From: Helichrysum umbraculigerum
Lineage: Eukaryota > Streptophyta > Magnoliopsida > Asterales > Asteraceae
Reading direction: 5' to 3'
Length of the DNA: 64,000 bases
Assembly (NCBI GenBank): GCA_949592205.1
Contig: CATIUR010000001.1
Location: 243,713,250 to 243,777,249 of the forward strand
Position 1 is the stretch's first letter. The number at the start of each line of letters is the position of its first letter. Shown here piece after piece: positions 44,881-57,658 of this stretch. A program made the position numbers and the translations under genes. Under the pieces are notes generated by a model, which ran no database searches, was not told the DNA's origin, and worked only from the letters and a program-made list of their open reading frames with translations.

Positions 44881-47880
44881 CGCTTTTCCAGGATGTACTC
44901 AGTACGTATGAAACTATCTATTACAAGCACCGTTCCACCTTCCTTTAACCCTCCGTTTTCAGTTAATTGAGTTTTTCAATCCATCTTCTCTCCAATTTTT
45001 CATGTTTCTGATCTGAAATTGATAACCCTAGAAAATACCTCGAACTGTTCTAGCCCTAAATCGACAATCAGATTGATCAAGTAAGTACTGAAAATAGCTT
45101 TATGCGATTTTTTTAGGTTGCGATTAAGCTTTGATTTTATGAGAAATTTTTATTTTATCTTCTTCTTCTCCTTTATTATTGTTTGCGTTATTTTTATCGC
45201 TAAATTATGTTCTTATTATGGACCATCAAGATATCTCTATGCTAGCAAATCACAGTTGTCTGAATTTTTGAATGTTCATATTTATTGTTCAGTTTAAACA
45301 TTTTCATGTAGTTTGCAAATTTTAGGTTATTAAATGAACGTTCACATTGGATGATTATTGATTTGAGGGATTTACTTATCAAATATATCAATTTGTTTAA
45401 TAAATCTTGAAAGGGTTACTACTTATCAAAGAAACTGATTTTTGACGATATACATCAATCTGTTGTGTAGATTGGAGTCTCCAAGCTTTAAGCTTTAAGC
45501 TTTTAGCATTTAAGTTGATGATGTATGTAGGGGTTATATCAACAGGTACGATATTTTATCTGAGAATATAACTACTACTGTTAATTTCCCTAGATACGAT
45601 ATGCTACTAATCGAGGTTGTTAAATCGCAGTGCCCATGATGATGACCATATGAGTGTCCAACCTTTTTGCATATCATAAGGCTTGATGATGAAGAGTCAA
45701 TCTTATGTGCCAAAGATTTGGATCCTCGTAAGGAGTAGCCAGCTGAATCAAATGAAAATTCTGCTGCAAAGAAACTGATGTCAAACAGGTTTTCATTTGG
45801 TCACGCTTATGAAGAGAGCTTGATTTTGGAACTGTGGAATATGTATGCATCTACAGGTACTCTAAATTAGATTGTAAATTTGTAATATACCTTCGCCTTT
45901 TGCAGATTTGTTGTTTTAAGTTCCAGCTGGTGTGGAATTAACACTAAAAATTCTCTATGTGTATCACATATATGTGGTAAATATGTACAATAATGGCGTT
46001 CTTAAATTCGTCATTTACTACTTCTACGGGAAAACTGATCGTACTTAATTACGACTATAACATGGATGAATACACTGTTTTGCACTTGATCAATGCAGAT
46101 GAAAAAACTTGAAGCTTTACGGTCTTTACCAATATGGATTTTGCAGATAGGAAAAGGTTCATGAAAGATAGATGTGTTAGCTCGATCTTTTCAATTTTTT
46201 TACAATTGTTGTGAGTGGTTATTGCAAGGAGTTTGAAATGCTTTTTTGCTGATGATGTATAATTATGATTCTTTGTAAAGTTTGATGCTGTTAATTTGAG
46301 GTTTGAACCACTACACCAAGAGATAGAGCAAAAAGGTATTGGTGTCATCCTTCTTCGTCACCATTATGTTAATTGAATTTTGTATTCATAGTTTGCTGTT
46401 AAAAGAAGTCTTATACACTTTTATTCGATATGCTTTTCAATATTAATTTAAGAGCTTAAAGTTATGTTGGGCATTCATGCCCTTAAAAACTATATTCCAA
46501 AAATTAGTCTGTAAGTTGCTTACCATGGTTTGTGCTCAACTTCATGTTGTATATGCTCCTTTTTTTTTCTCAAGTTATTAATTTGCTTAACAGTTTCCTC
46601 TTGGTAGGGTGATTCTCATGGTGACCTTGTAGAAGATGGTGCATTTGTCAATGCTAAGAAGGGAACTTCCAAGTTTATCCATTTTCTTCTGGGTACTTTT
46701 AATAAGAAGTCATTACATATTTTTGTAAGTTAAATTCTCACATATTTAGTTTGTTGCAAGTGCTTTGAAGGCTTCAACTTATAAAACATATGGCATGAAA
46801 AATTCTCACATATTTAGTTTTTTGCAAGTGCTTTGGAGGCTTCAACTTAAGTGGCACTCCATCTTATGTGGTGAAGGTGGTTTGCAATTAGATTGACATG
46901 GCAAGGTCATATTTTGAATACGTAAGTGACATCACATTATTGGATACATTATTTGGTCAGGATGTATCTATAGTTGTTTTTCTAGCGGCACTAGAATGAT
47001 TAAATGTTTGCTATATGGGTACAGGCAGGAACGTGACGGAAGTATGAATCTTTGGATGATCAGATCGAAACCAGTGATGGACTGGTCCAACAGGTCAAGC
47101 TTGAGTTATTGAGTAAGAATTTAGGGTCAGTAAAATGAAATGCACCAAAAAAAAATTGATGTTTGTATTATACACATAAATTTAAGGTTTAGTTTCCGAT
47201 TTGGGAAAATGGGTGGGTAGTGTATATGGTCAAAATTGGTATGCCCTGAATCATCTTTTGTCCAACTTTTATTTATGTTATTTATTATTATTATTAAAAA
47301 TATTTTGTACGTAGTTAGTGTGTCAAATATGGCACAAAGATTTATACCTTGATGTTTTTCGTAATGATTGGTTTCAAATGCATCTAAGGTTTGCTTGAGC
47401 ACCTTTTGTTTGATTCATTTGTACTGTCTATAAATCTTGAATGGCTACATCTCTTGACACTTTGAATTTTTTTATGTTTTTTATGGTTTCTAGACTCGCT
47501 AAAGAATCAATTAATGAAAAATGTTATGTCCGATGGTCTCACAATGACATTTGTTGATCAATGTTGTGTCTCATGGTTTTCATCAGTAGAGTGAGTTATG
47601 GAATTATTGTTTTTCATAACTTTCATCAGTAATGATATAGGGTTTATTCGTCTTCAAAATAATATGTGGTCTTACATTTTTTTTGTGTTGAGGCTTCACT
47701 TTTCTTGATACGGGTATATTAAAAGTGGAAACTCGAGTCAACATCTTCATGGACCAACAAGTTTGAGGCAAGATCATTTAATCAAATTTCTTGAAATTGA
47801 TCGTGCTGGATCTTCTAAATCTTGTATGAAATCGTAAGGAGATACAAAGTACATCAAGACGACCGAAGTTTCAACGTTCC
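44881..47880 (+). pseudogene. Gene-like remnant, identity unknown
   Basis: The stretch looks like a plant gene in composition. There is a pyrimidine-rich leader (44940-45080) with a GTAAGT donor at about 45081. Coding-like islands include DDEESILCAKDLDPRKE (from about 45690) and RFSFGHAYEESLILELWNMYASTG (about 45790-45857, followed by GT), then a later island GDSHGDLVEDGAFVNAKKG (about 46612-46670). Stops occur between islands (TAG at about 45737), and no continuous model could be built. I do not recognise the family. It may be a decayed host gene or an untranslated transcript. Confidence 0.35.
46731..46852 (+). repeat. Tandem duplication of about 67 bp
   Basis: AATTCTCACATATTTAGTTT(G/T)TTGCAAGTGCTTTG(A/G)AGGCTTCAACTTA occurs twice, separated by a short spacer with ACATATGGCATG. 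Confidence 0.8.
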
Positions 47881-47893
47881 AGGTTTAAATATT

Positions 47894-50061
47894 TATAACA
47901 CCCCAGAATTTACAACCGTTTTTTTTTTTTTTTTTAAACAATTTGGAAGCGTTATCCCTTTTCAAAATTATACCACATATGTAATTGTCAAATCATACTT
48001 TTACATTACAAACTATCAATAATAAGTTTAATACTATAAACTAAGTTTTCAGACTGGGTATTATACAACAAAACGAGTTTTCACTAGCAAAAGATAATCA
48101 GAGTGCCCAGCTGTCAAACATTCCTTCAATCAAATCCTCTTGCCCAACTCCTATCCCAAACTTAACCTGTAAGAGTAATGTGGGGGATTAGCACGAAGCT
48201 AAGTTAATAGACTAATTCTAACAGTCTAACTCAGCATAACAATCTGATACAACAATCAACTATCAACACACAATCAACATATAGAGGATCGGTGGTCCTT
48301 GTGACGTCCACAGACCCGGGTGACGCACCAAGAACACTTATAACCAACTGCAGGCCAATACAGTGGTAATACCGATAGCCCATTGCTATCTTTAGTCAAC
48401 ATGAAATCCAATTCACAACGAATGATCACCAATCACATGTTGACTAACCTATAGCAACTAAGCCCAATCGCAACTGACCTCTATTATTCCAACCTATCAT
48501 GGAATATTTCACCAACAATCAATAAATCAACAAACGATATTATTTCAGCCTATCATGAAATAAACCACTAGCAATTAATCAGTCAATAAATCGATAAACA
48601 TAAAACTACTAATAATTGGTGTAACCACAATGTCATCACCAATTTATCCTGTGAGAACCAGTCCACTCACCAACAACCATAGTCGCCCACTCATTAGTCT
48701 AATATCACTGAGTCTTCTCCATATCTGAGAATACAATAAAATAACACAAGTTAGTCACTTGTCTCAAATTTATATATCATCATTATCCCAACATTTATAC
48801 CAACAAATTCCAAATTTACTAGATTCAAATGAATTAACATAATCATCATAATTCTCAATATTCAATCCATACTTATATGGATTTACATCACTTTTCAACT
48901 TACAATCACATAAATTATCACTAACCCACTTTAAGATTATCATAATCACTTTCATCCATTTTAGTCCTTGTTAATTAATATAATTAAACCATTAACAAGA
49001 TTAGTAACATCAAAATCAACAATTCATCATAACCTTCATGACACTTAATAATTAAGTTGCAACTTTCCTCTTTAAATTCTCGATTAAGTGTTCTAATTAA
49101 CAATCAACATTCCTTTCACCATATAACTCATTATAATCATCAATTCTCTAAAACACCTCATGAACACTTAATCAAACTCTTTCATTTTAAGTTAAGACTT
49201 ATGTTATAACCATGAATTTGGTACTAATTAACAACCATAACATAACCATAAGCTTCAATTCACAATTATCAACTAAGTCATAGACTTTTATCATGACCAT
49301 ACATCGAATCCATCCTTTCTAGGTTAGGGTTTTACTTAAAATCAAGAATTAAACATCAACTAACAATAATATGATCATTACAAGCTTCAATTTCACTTTA
49401 CCTAACTTAATTCCATCAATTACTCAAAAACTCATTTCTAGGTTTATATGAAAATCATGAATTAACAATTACAACATGTTTATAATGATGATGGAATGAT
49501 TAATACATGTTATTGAAGCTTAACTAACATCAATTTACACTTTTGAAACCCTAATTTCATATTTTGATCAAGAACACTAAAACCCCCAAATTCTAGGGTT
49601 CATAATATAAGAATTAGAGACTTACAAACTGTTTAGGATGATTAGAAGATGATATTTCTTGATCTTGAAGCTTAAATTCGAGTTATAAAGCTCCAATTTG
49701 ATGATTTCTTCATGAATTTGATTTTTGGTTCTTCATGTATGTATGTATGATACATACGTATGTGTGTATAAGGTGGGAAAAAGAAACCGACTCAACATAT
49801 GGAACTTATCATATAAGTGTTAAATTTTATTCCCCGTACTTATTATTGTCTGGAACTTAAAAACCATTTGCGGGGAAATACTATTTTGTTTTACCGTCAA
49901 CTATATTAATTTAAAACAATTAATATTTCATTAGTCACAATAATTCCTGAGGCTTATCGACCTATTAATTTTTACCAACAAACACATATAACAATTTTAA
50001 ATTGCATTTAAAATTTACAGGAAATACATGTTACTTCTAGACCCAATTTGAGGATGTTACA
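47894..50061 (-). mobile_element. Solo LTR of the chromovirus lineage, no palindrome array
   Basis: On the minus strand it runs from TGTAACATCC (50061) to GGGGTGTTATA (47894), 2,168 bp, with ATATT duplications (47889-47893 and 50062-50066). It shares the TGTGGGGGATTAGC block, the CACTGAGTCTTCTCC block, the GTAAGT donor at 49625 and the TTCTCAG acceptor ending at 48725 (901-nt segment). It lacks any GC-rich hairpin array between them. Confidence 0.92.
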
Positions 50062-50066
50062 ATATT

Positions 50067-51121
50067 AATATCTAAATATGGCTATATTGACTCATCTACT
50101 TAAAGAACTAACAAGTCAAACAAGAAAAATAACGTTAATCGGGTCAAACTTTATTTTTAATATAAAATATTGCTGTTACTAAAATGAGGTGAAGGGGCAT
50201 CAAAGGTGAAGACAGGAAGTTGGTATATTTTTTCTTTGATAAATGATAATCTATTCATGACTAGAGATGACAAATGGTTGGGTTGGAATATGGATCGAAA
50301 CAAGTAACTGTGTATGGGTCTTTGTCGGGTTGGTTAACTCGGGATGTTTGTGATTGTTAAAATATCTCGTGTTATTGAAGATTTTGATCTTTCGTGCTAT
50401 ATTAATAATTCTTAATCTCAATTGTGATTCTATTTGCAAATGTTAACAAATGTTTTGGGTTTACTTACAAAAAAAGTGTAACAACATGCTTGCAACTGTG
50501 TATTATTTAGCTATCTAGATAAGTATTTATAAAGTATTTCAAATCACTAATCTATTTATTGGCCACTTTGTTATTAGCTTTAAGGTTTGACGGATGCACT
50601 TCCTTTACTAGCCCACAAGTGGCTTTGTTAACTACGAGGTAATTTTAATTATCATTAGTTTGCTCCTTCATTATAACGATTAATCAGTTATGGCTTTGGT
50701 ATTTTGTTTTTCGATTCTTCTAATAGCTAACATGCTTCTTCAGTCTTGATATATTTTTGGTTCATCACTAGGTTCATACATATTCAAGATACTCTAAATC
50801 GTGCTACTTCAACTTTTACAGTTTATACATATCCATGAATATAGAGTGCTTGAGAAGAAAAATGTGTATGCTAAGGTCGCCCCAAATCACTTAGGCTGTT
50901 GGTTCTTTTGAGGCCTCGATTTAATAAAAGTTTCTCTAATTGGCTTCTGGACCGGTGACTTCAAGGTGCAGCCTTTTGAAGCGAGGGTGTGTGTCGAGAG
51001 GATAATAGAAGCCAATGACATGACTGCGATGTTCATTGGCTCCCATATGTAAGATATTAAGATATCTTCTAAGTGTGTATACTTTGACTGTTAGGACAAA
51101 TACATCTAAGGGTCAATTGTT

Positions 51122-51172
<51 letters not shown>

Positions 51173-51575
51173 GAATTTCTAATTTGTTTAATATATGTAC
51201 AAATACCAATAAATATTACTCTCAAAATTGTCATTAGTATTTAGTAATTATATGTATGCAAATGTCCTTAGCATTGCAATAGACATGAGTATCAGGTTGC
51301 ATTTGTATTTATCAGTAGGAGGTTGACACATTATTTTTTGTTCTATTAAAATATGGCATCATGGTTTGTCTTAATGTTTTGACTTTCTTTCCAACCAAAC
51401 ATATATATAATTTGAAACATATACATTATATATACTTAGTATATACATGACTGCTAGGTACACGATTTAATGAAATACACAAGTGTTATATAACATTATA
51501 TAACATTATGGTATAGGAAACTTCTGTGTACATAAACTTTGCGATACTAACGTTCATTTTATGTCATTGATTTAA
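50067..51575. other. Unassigned spacer with a TA microsatellite
   Basis: No gene recognised. A (TA)n run lies at 51125-51169. The stretch may be the body of the Helitron whose 3' end is at 51602. Confidence 0.5.
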
Positions 51576-51602
51576 CTGGGCAACGCCCGGGTAAGATACT
51601 AG
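51576..51602 (+). mobile_element. Helitron-type 3' terminus
   Basis: Hairpin GGGCAACGCCC (51578-51588) followed by GGGTAAGATACTAG and then T fits the Helitron end rule (hairpin, ~10 nt, CTRR, T). Confidence 0.6.
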
Positions 51603-52397
51603 TTATATTAGAGTGAGATAAAAGCTTAACGTAAAAGTTAATACTTTTTTTGTAAACAAATATGTGGTATTATTTTGACAAAAAAAAAAAAAAATAGGTA
51701 AAATTTTATTATATTTTTGAAAATTATTAAAAATCTTGTTATCTTTTAATTAAGTTCAAGTAAATGGTTTGGTATATTAGTTGATAAAATAAGTTGGATC
51801 AAGTTTACATATTTTAGGAATACTTATGAAGTATATTATAATGTCTTTTTTTAGAGATATGGGAATTTATATTTAGTTGACATATTTGTTTAATGTTGTT
51901 TTTAGTATATTGTATTAAAAAAAATTATTTATGTGCATATTATGATATTATTGACTTAAAGATTGCATTGGTATATGAGTTATTAGTGGATATAATAAGA
52001 ATCATATCATATTGTGAGACTTTTATAAAAATAACATATCATGAGAGCTAGATAAATTAATTATATCATGAGAGGAAGTTAATTTATCGTGATATAACTT
52101 TACAAATTGAATACAAGGGATAATAAAACACTTGAATTAGTAGGCTGTTCTAAAAAATCATGTAGCTAGTAGACGATAATGAACAAAATAGTATAGTCGA
52201 TGCGCAAATGGACAAATAATTCCAAAGTATTAAGTAGCACACATGAATAAAGACTACTTCCAAATATCAGATGCACAGCCAAGTTTTCAAAACAGAACTA
52301 GAGATCATGAAAGCAAAACGTAACATATATAGTTCGGAATTTCACCTCTGAAAATCCCGACTAGGAATTATGTGTTTCTGTTTCTCCATAAAATGGT
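51603..52397. other. AT-rich spacer downstream of HSP70-16
   Basis: No gene seen. The distal part probably includes the 3' untranslated end and polyadenylation signals of the minus-strand chaperone gene. Confidence 0.5.
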
Positions 52398-52487
52398 GGA
52401 AGTCGACGTAGCTCAATAGGCCTAATCACCAACTGTGTAGGAAACCAAGATAGCGTGTGTTCGATTCCACCAATCTAAAAAAAGATT
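52398..52487 (+). other. tRNA-like / SINE fragment in the HSP70-16 3' region
   Basis: GTAGCTCAATAGGCC (box A-like) and GTGTTCGATTCCACC (box B) lie 45 bp apart, followed by AATCTAAAAAAAGATTG. It lies just after the HSP70-16 stop in antisense orientation. No cloverleaf is evident, so it is not called as a tRNA. Confidence 0.5.
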
Positions 52488-52493
52488 GTATCA

Positions 52494-55400
52494 TTAATCG
52501 ACTTCCATATCATCGGTTTGGTCCTTTTGGTCTGCGTCGACAAATTGGCCCTTTTGGTCTGAGTCAACGATTTTATCCCTCTTGTCTGATTCAACGGTTT
52601 GGTCCCCTGATTCAACAGTTTGGTCCCCTGATTCAACAGTTTGGTCTCCATGTTCCGAGTCAACAGCATGCTCCCCTTGATCCGAGTTCGCAGATTTATC
52701 TGTTGGGGCCGAGTCAACGAGCTCATCGCTTTGATCTAGGTCAGTAGATTTCACAGCGTGGTGCCTACGGTCTAAGTTCACGGGTTTATCATGTTTAGAG
52801 AATGAAGGCATGGATTCAATTATGCTTTTGCATCTCCTGATGAAAAAACAACAGCACAAGTAGCAGGTAAGGCGAAAAGTTATTGATCCGCAGTTTCTAA
52901 TGATACAAGTGATTATAACTAACCTCTGAAAAACTTCCATGTTATTTTTAACGGTAATTGACCAGATTACAGAGTCATCGGTTTCGGGAGACGAATGCAG
53001 TTGAGAGAGACCATTCAGCCACTTCTCGATTGTATTAATCTCCATTAAAACCTGCCATCAAGAGTGAATATTACTTAACAGCAAGGGAACAGTTTTGAAA
53101 TTTATACTCAACAATCCTATCCGACTAAATCATATGATATCCCATAACAGATGATAGATAAACGTACGAGGCTGCACTTTTCGTTAACAAAATAACAAAT
53201 ATACTCAAAAGAAGAAAGATGGTATGTGACTACCAAAAGGTGACTACAACTTTAACTCAATTTCAAGGAAAAGACATGCAGCTTGATTATATGGAATGCA
53301 AAGAATAGTTGTTTTCGTGCAATAAGTAGTAAAACATGATCTAAGGGCTAGATTATATACCTTTTTTCTAAACCGAGGGGGCATTGACTCTGCAGTCAAA
53401 CGATATTCTTCAACACAAGTTTGCAGAATTTTTATCGCTTGTTCGGTTGCTTTTTCCTCCTTGTGATCCTTGTATCTCTTCTCAACTGGATATAATAACT
53501 ACATAAACAAATATGATTATATGAGCGCACATTGTTACACACGGAAAATAACATCTTAAAGGTTGCATTTTCTAGACACCTTTTTGAGATCATCGAGTTT
53601 TCCAGTATAGTCTTGTTCAGATTCATCATCACTGTCTTCATATAGCCAGTCTTCAGTTTCTTGCAGACTGTTAGTAATTACCTCCTTCTCTGAATCTGTG
53701 GCAAAGTCCCGGTAGGTACCCGAAAGCTATGTTTTGAATTTTTTGTCAATTTAAATGCAATTAAACAATCTTATTTCACGTAAATTAATAAAACTGCCAG
53801 TGAAAACAGGTTTGAACAAGTACCTTGCTACGACTGTCGTAGACAAAAGACTCAAGGGTGTTTCTTTGGTCCTTGATTTGCTCCACCTTTATATCTTGCT
53901 CTGCCAACATCTGTTCTCTCATTTGAGCTTCATCAAGCTCATCTTTTGATGTTGATGCTTCTAAGTTCTCGGAAAATGCAAGATTTGAAATACGATTACT
54001 GGTCACCATCTTCTCAGGCATTAGCAAGGAACTCAGTGTAGTGCGTTTATCTTCTATAATCTGAAGCCATGATGACAATTGATGTCAATATCATAATACT
54101 TTTGATTAATTCATTCTCAAAAGAGGAATAACTAATCAACGTTCAGTATTTTGGGTAAGAAGCAATTCTTACTGATGCAGATCTTATTTCTACAATTCCA
54201 TGTCTGTTGAGCAGCACTTTAAATTCACCTTCCACTTTTTCAACAGAGGGTTGAGGCGGACCGATCTAAAAGTATATATAACAATTACACAATGTACTGA
54301 GAGTAAAAGTATAGCAAGTGTAAGTACGAATGCCAAGCAAACATTCAGCAATTATACATAATCGAGCACACACATGGGAGATTCTTACCCTGAATTCACC
54401 AATTTTAGGTGATGATCCGGTAGGAAAGTCCGTCTTGTTGATGTAGAAGATTTGAACATGTAATGGAGTCTCCAAATGAAATGTAACAGTATGAATATTT
54501 GGAAAATGACTGCCTTTTCGAAATAACTTAATTTCTTGGCGTGGTTTGTTTTTACCTTCCTGTGCTGGGATTCCTATAGTGTAAGGAAAATATTCCTGAA
54601 TCTGCAAACAGTAAGAAAACATGACATAAATAAGGAACATATAGATACAAGAAGGGACAAGCAGCCAGAATTTGCAAAAATAATATAAGAGAGATACCTT
54701 ATAGTCTCGAACTTGGAGAGTGGGGCTAAGCATTGCACAATGAAGAGCACATCCTCTAGCAACACATTCACTAGCATTTAATGTTCTCGTTGGTTCTTTA
54801 TGAAAAAATGAAGTTAATATTTTCATTATTCTTGGTATGCGGGATCCAGATCCAACAAGCTCAATAGTAGATATCTCATCAACACACAAACCAGAGTTCT
54901 TTAACGCCTTAATACAAGGAATGGTAATCCTTTCCAGCAACTTTGATGACAGATTTTCAAACTCCTCCCTCGTTATGATTCCTCTCACATCGGTATCATC
55001 GATTAGACAATCAATACTAATCGGAGCTTCCGCGTTGGCACTCAAAACTTTCTTTACCTTCTCACACGCTGTCCTAAGCCTTATACAAGCACGGGGATTG
55101 CTGTAAACATCAATCTTGTGTTTCTCTTGAAATTGTGCAGCAAAATGCTGAAATAAAACTTCATCAAAATCTCTACCTCCCAAGTTCTCATCAAAGGAAT
55201 GGGACAATATCTGCATCCGCCCTGGTTCAAAAGCTGCAACAGTGACTTGAGTGTCACAGTGGCCAATGTCGACAAATACAGCATTCGTTGGTCCTGAACC
55301 GGAGAAATCAGTCTTGTACATACCATAACCTAATGCAGTAGCAGTTCCATCATGCATCAACCACAAAGGTCTTAAACCAGCAATGTGTGCTGCATCAAGG

Positions 55401-55867
55401 TACTCACGTCTCTGCAAGTCTGTAAAATACGAGGGAATCCCAATCACACAGTCCACAACAGGGGAGTCAAGATTTTTCTCAGTTATTTGTTTCAAATGAC
55501 TAAACAACATCCCTAAAATCTCAACCGGTGTAAACATCAACTTCTCTTTTAAGTAATCTATCTCGATCCAAATACCACCACGAGGACCCTCACTAGTCAC
55601 AAAAGGCAACAACTTAAGATCTTCCTGCACACTCGGATCATTATACAGCCTGCCAACCAACCTCTTAACCTGCGAAATTGTTGATCTCGGATTTGCTGTA
55701 GCAGATGCAGCACCTGCAGAACCTAAAAACCTTTGCTTCTCACCAAACGACACCACAGATTGCGTCTCACGCTTTGATTCATCGTTCAACAATACATCAA
55801 TCCCACCGCGCTTGGCAGCAGCAATAACACAGCTCTCATTCCCAATATCAAACCCAATCACACTCAT
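52494..55867 (-). CDS. HSP70-16: Heat shock 70 kDa protein 16-like (Hsp110/SSE type)
   Basis: Eight exons with GT-AG introns keep frame: 55867-54698, 54601-54389, 54265-54173, 54060-53824, 53726-53580, 53498-53361, 53051-52924 and 52836-52494, giving 822 residues. Exon 1 (390 residues) is the nucleotide-binding domain: GFDIGNESCVIA at the start, VFVDIGHCDTQV near 197, NLGGRDFDE, and LVGSGSRIP near 340 in place of the canonical Hsp70 GG-x-TR-P. These are typical of the Hsp110 branch, which acts as nucleotide-exchange factor for Hsp70 in cytosol and nucleus. Exons 2-7 hold the substrate domain, an acidic linker (KDELDEAQ) and the helical lid (ESFVYD, EDWLYED). Exon 8 adds an unusual acidic, repetitive tail with three GDQTVES units, where related plant proteins end sooner (Arabidopsis HSP70-16 is about 760 residues). 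No defects were seen. Confidence 0.93.
52536..52730 (-). repeat. Coding repeats in the HSP70-16 tail
   Basis: Two near-identical 21-bp units (plus strand GTTTGGTCCCCTGATTCAAC) and a third diverged one encode GDQTVES. Weaker repeats of the form D-x-x-D-x-x-VDS extend on both sides. Confidence 0.8.
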
Positions 55868-56290
55868 TTTCTTTTATTTTTTCTCACAAAGTCGCAGTTT
55901 AGTACTCTTCACAGATTTAAAACTGATTACGATCACAATTCAAAACCTAATAAATTCAAACAGAACAATCAGTTCATACACAACTTCATATAAAACACAA
56001 ACGTAGAAAAAACATCACCAAAACCTACAAAATTATGTACTTATAAGTTATTACTACTTAAAACCTAATGATCAACATACATATACACAAAATTATATAA
56101 TGCAGTAACAAATAACTCGCATAAACATAAAATGATCGATAAATCAAAAAATATATACAGTTATATACATCATCATCATATATGTAAAATTAAGATGAAG
56201 GAGATGTACCTGATTAAATCAAACGCGTATTATTATTACGAATTACGAACAATATATAACTCGAATAGTCGTCGGAGACTTCGTCGGTTT
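55868..56290 (-). promoter_or_regulatory. HSP70-16 leader and probable 5' UTR intron
   Basis: On the minus strand an AATCAG|GTACAT donor lies near 56212, and an AAAAG acceptor sits just before the ATG. This would give an intron of about 340 nt in the 5' UTR. It is inferred from splice-like sequence only. Confidence 0.35.
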
Positions 56291-57510
56291 TTAAAAATAA
56301 AATAAAATAAAAGTTAAAGTTAAAGTGTCTACTTGATTATGATTTAATTTAATTAATAGTTAATGATGAGGATTAGTACTAAATTAACTTTTGCCGCTGT
56401 ATGCAGGAGGTTACAATAGAAAAAACGATGAGGGGAAGATGATCTTTTTAAATTTTAAATGGATTCTATGTTTGTTACGGAGCATTTCACCTAATATCAA
56501 TTTTACCCTACTTGTGAATAGTAACTTCTTTGTCTTATTATAATTAATAAAAAAATTAAGTATTTATTTATTTAACTTAAAGTAATTTCTTTGTTTTATT
56601 ATGATTTTAAAAAGTTGAGTATTTATTTATTTAACTTAATTATTACTTAATATCAATTAACAAACAACCATAAATAGTAAGTTGTTTAAACTTTTGTATA
56701 ACTAGGTTTGAAAGCTAATATAAAAACTTCTATTTTGATATAAGTAAAGTAAGTTTAGCTCAAGTGATAGAGTTAATCATATTTTGTACTTAGACATTCA
56801 GGTTCAAATCTTAAGCTCTTCACTCTCTATTACTTTTATACTCATTTTTAGTTGATGTTCATTACCCTTAATATCAATTAGCAACCTATTATGAATAGTA
56901 ACTCATTTGTCTTTTTGTGATACATTAATTTGTATATATATATTGATGCTAAATATTATAATAACATAATTGTAGTTTAAGGGTAAAAGACTTTGAATTT
57001 GTAATGGCCTATAATGCTACATGAGTTTAAAACATTTAAGGTGGCATTAATTTTTCTATTATTTTGAAAATCTAAACTTTTTTGAAGTTGTATAAAAGTG
57101 ATATAAGAGTGTTTAACTTTATATCGTCTCTAAATATCATACTATTAGCTACAATAATTATATCTCATGATTATTATCTGTTGATATTTTGAACTCTTAT
57201 AGAGTGTATATGTTTTAAGTTTTCGAAGGAAATAATATCTTACATATATATATATATGATGACTAAGGTAAAAATTATTCAATAAGGATGTTGAACAACT
57301 ACTTAGTGTTACATTTTGTGTTTTCATTTCTATATTTAAGAAAATTTTGATTAACTGCGATAGTTATATATATAAGTTAGAAAAAAGACAAGTGTAAATA
57401 AAGTTACAAAACTGTACAAAGCTACTATTGAATTCAGTGTTATTACTTTTGCTAAGATAAATATAACATGGATAACTAATATCAATGTTTCATTTGCATA
57501 TTAATTGGAT
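56291..57510. other. AT-rich spacer with a SINE-like fragment
   Basis: At 56755-56830 TAGCTCAAGTGATAGAGT and AGGTTCAAATCTT resemble boxes A and B of a degraded SINE. Nothing else was recognised. Confidence 0.45.
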
Positions 57511-57658
57511 GTTTTAGTGATTTTTGTCACAACGTCTACATGTGAACCATTTTGGTGAATTTTAGTAAATAACCGTTGTTTTAAGATGTTTTCACCAAAT
57601 ATTAGCTCAAATAGTGCGGAATAATGTACGTAAAAACGTGACTTTTTGCGTTACATCA
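57511..57658 (-). mobile_element. Fragment of the 4046-6524 LTR family
   Basis: On the minus strand it starts TGATGTAACGCAAAAAGTCA and aligns with the first ~150 bp of the LTR at 6524 leftward (GGTGAATTTTAGTAAATAA in plus reading). The rest of the LTR is missing. Followed near 57748 by a CCCGTCGCAACGCG phrase. Confidence 0.75.
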
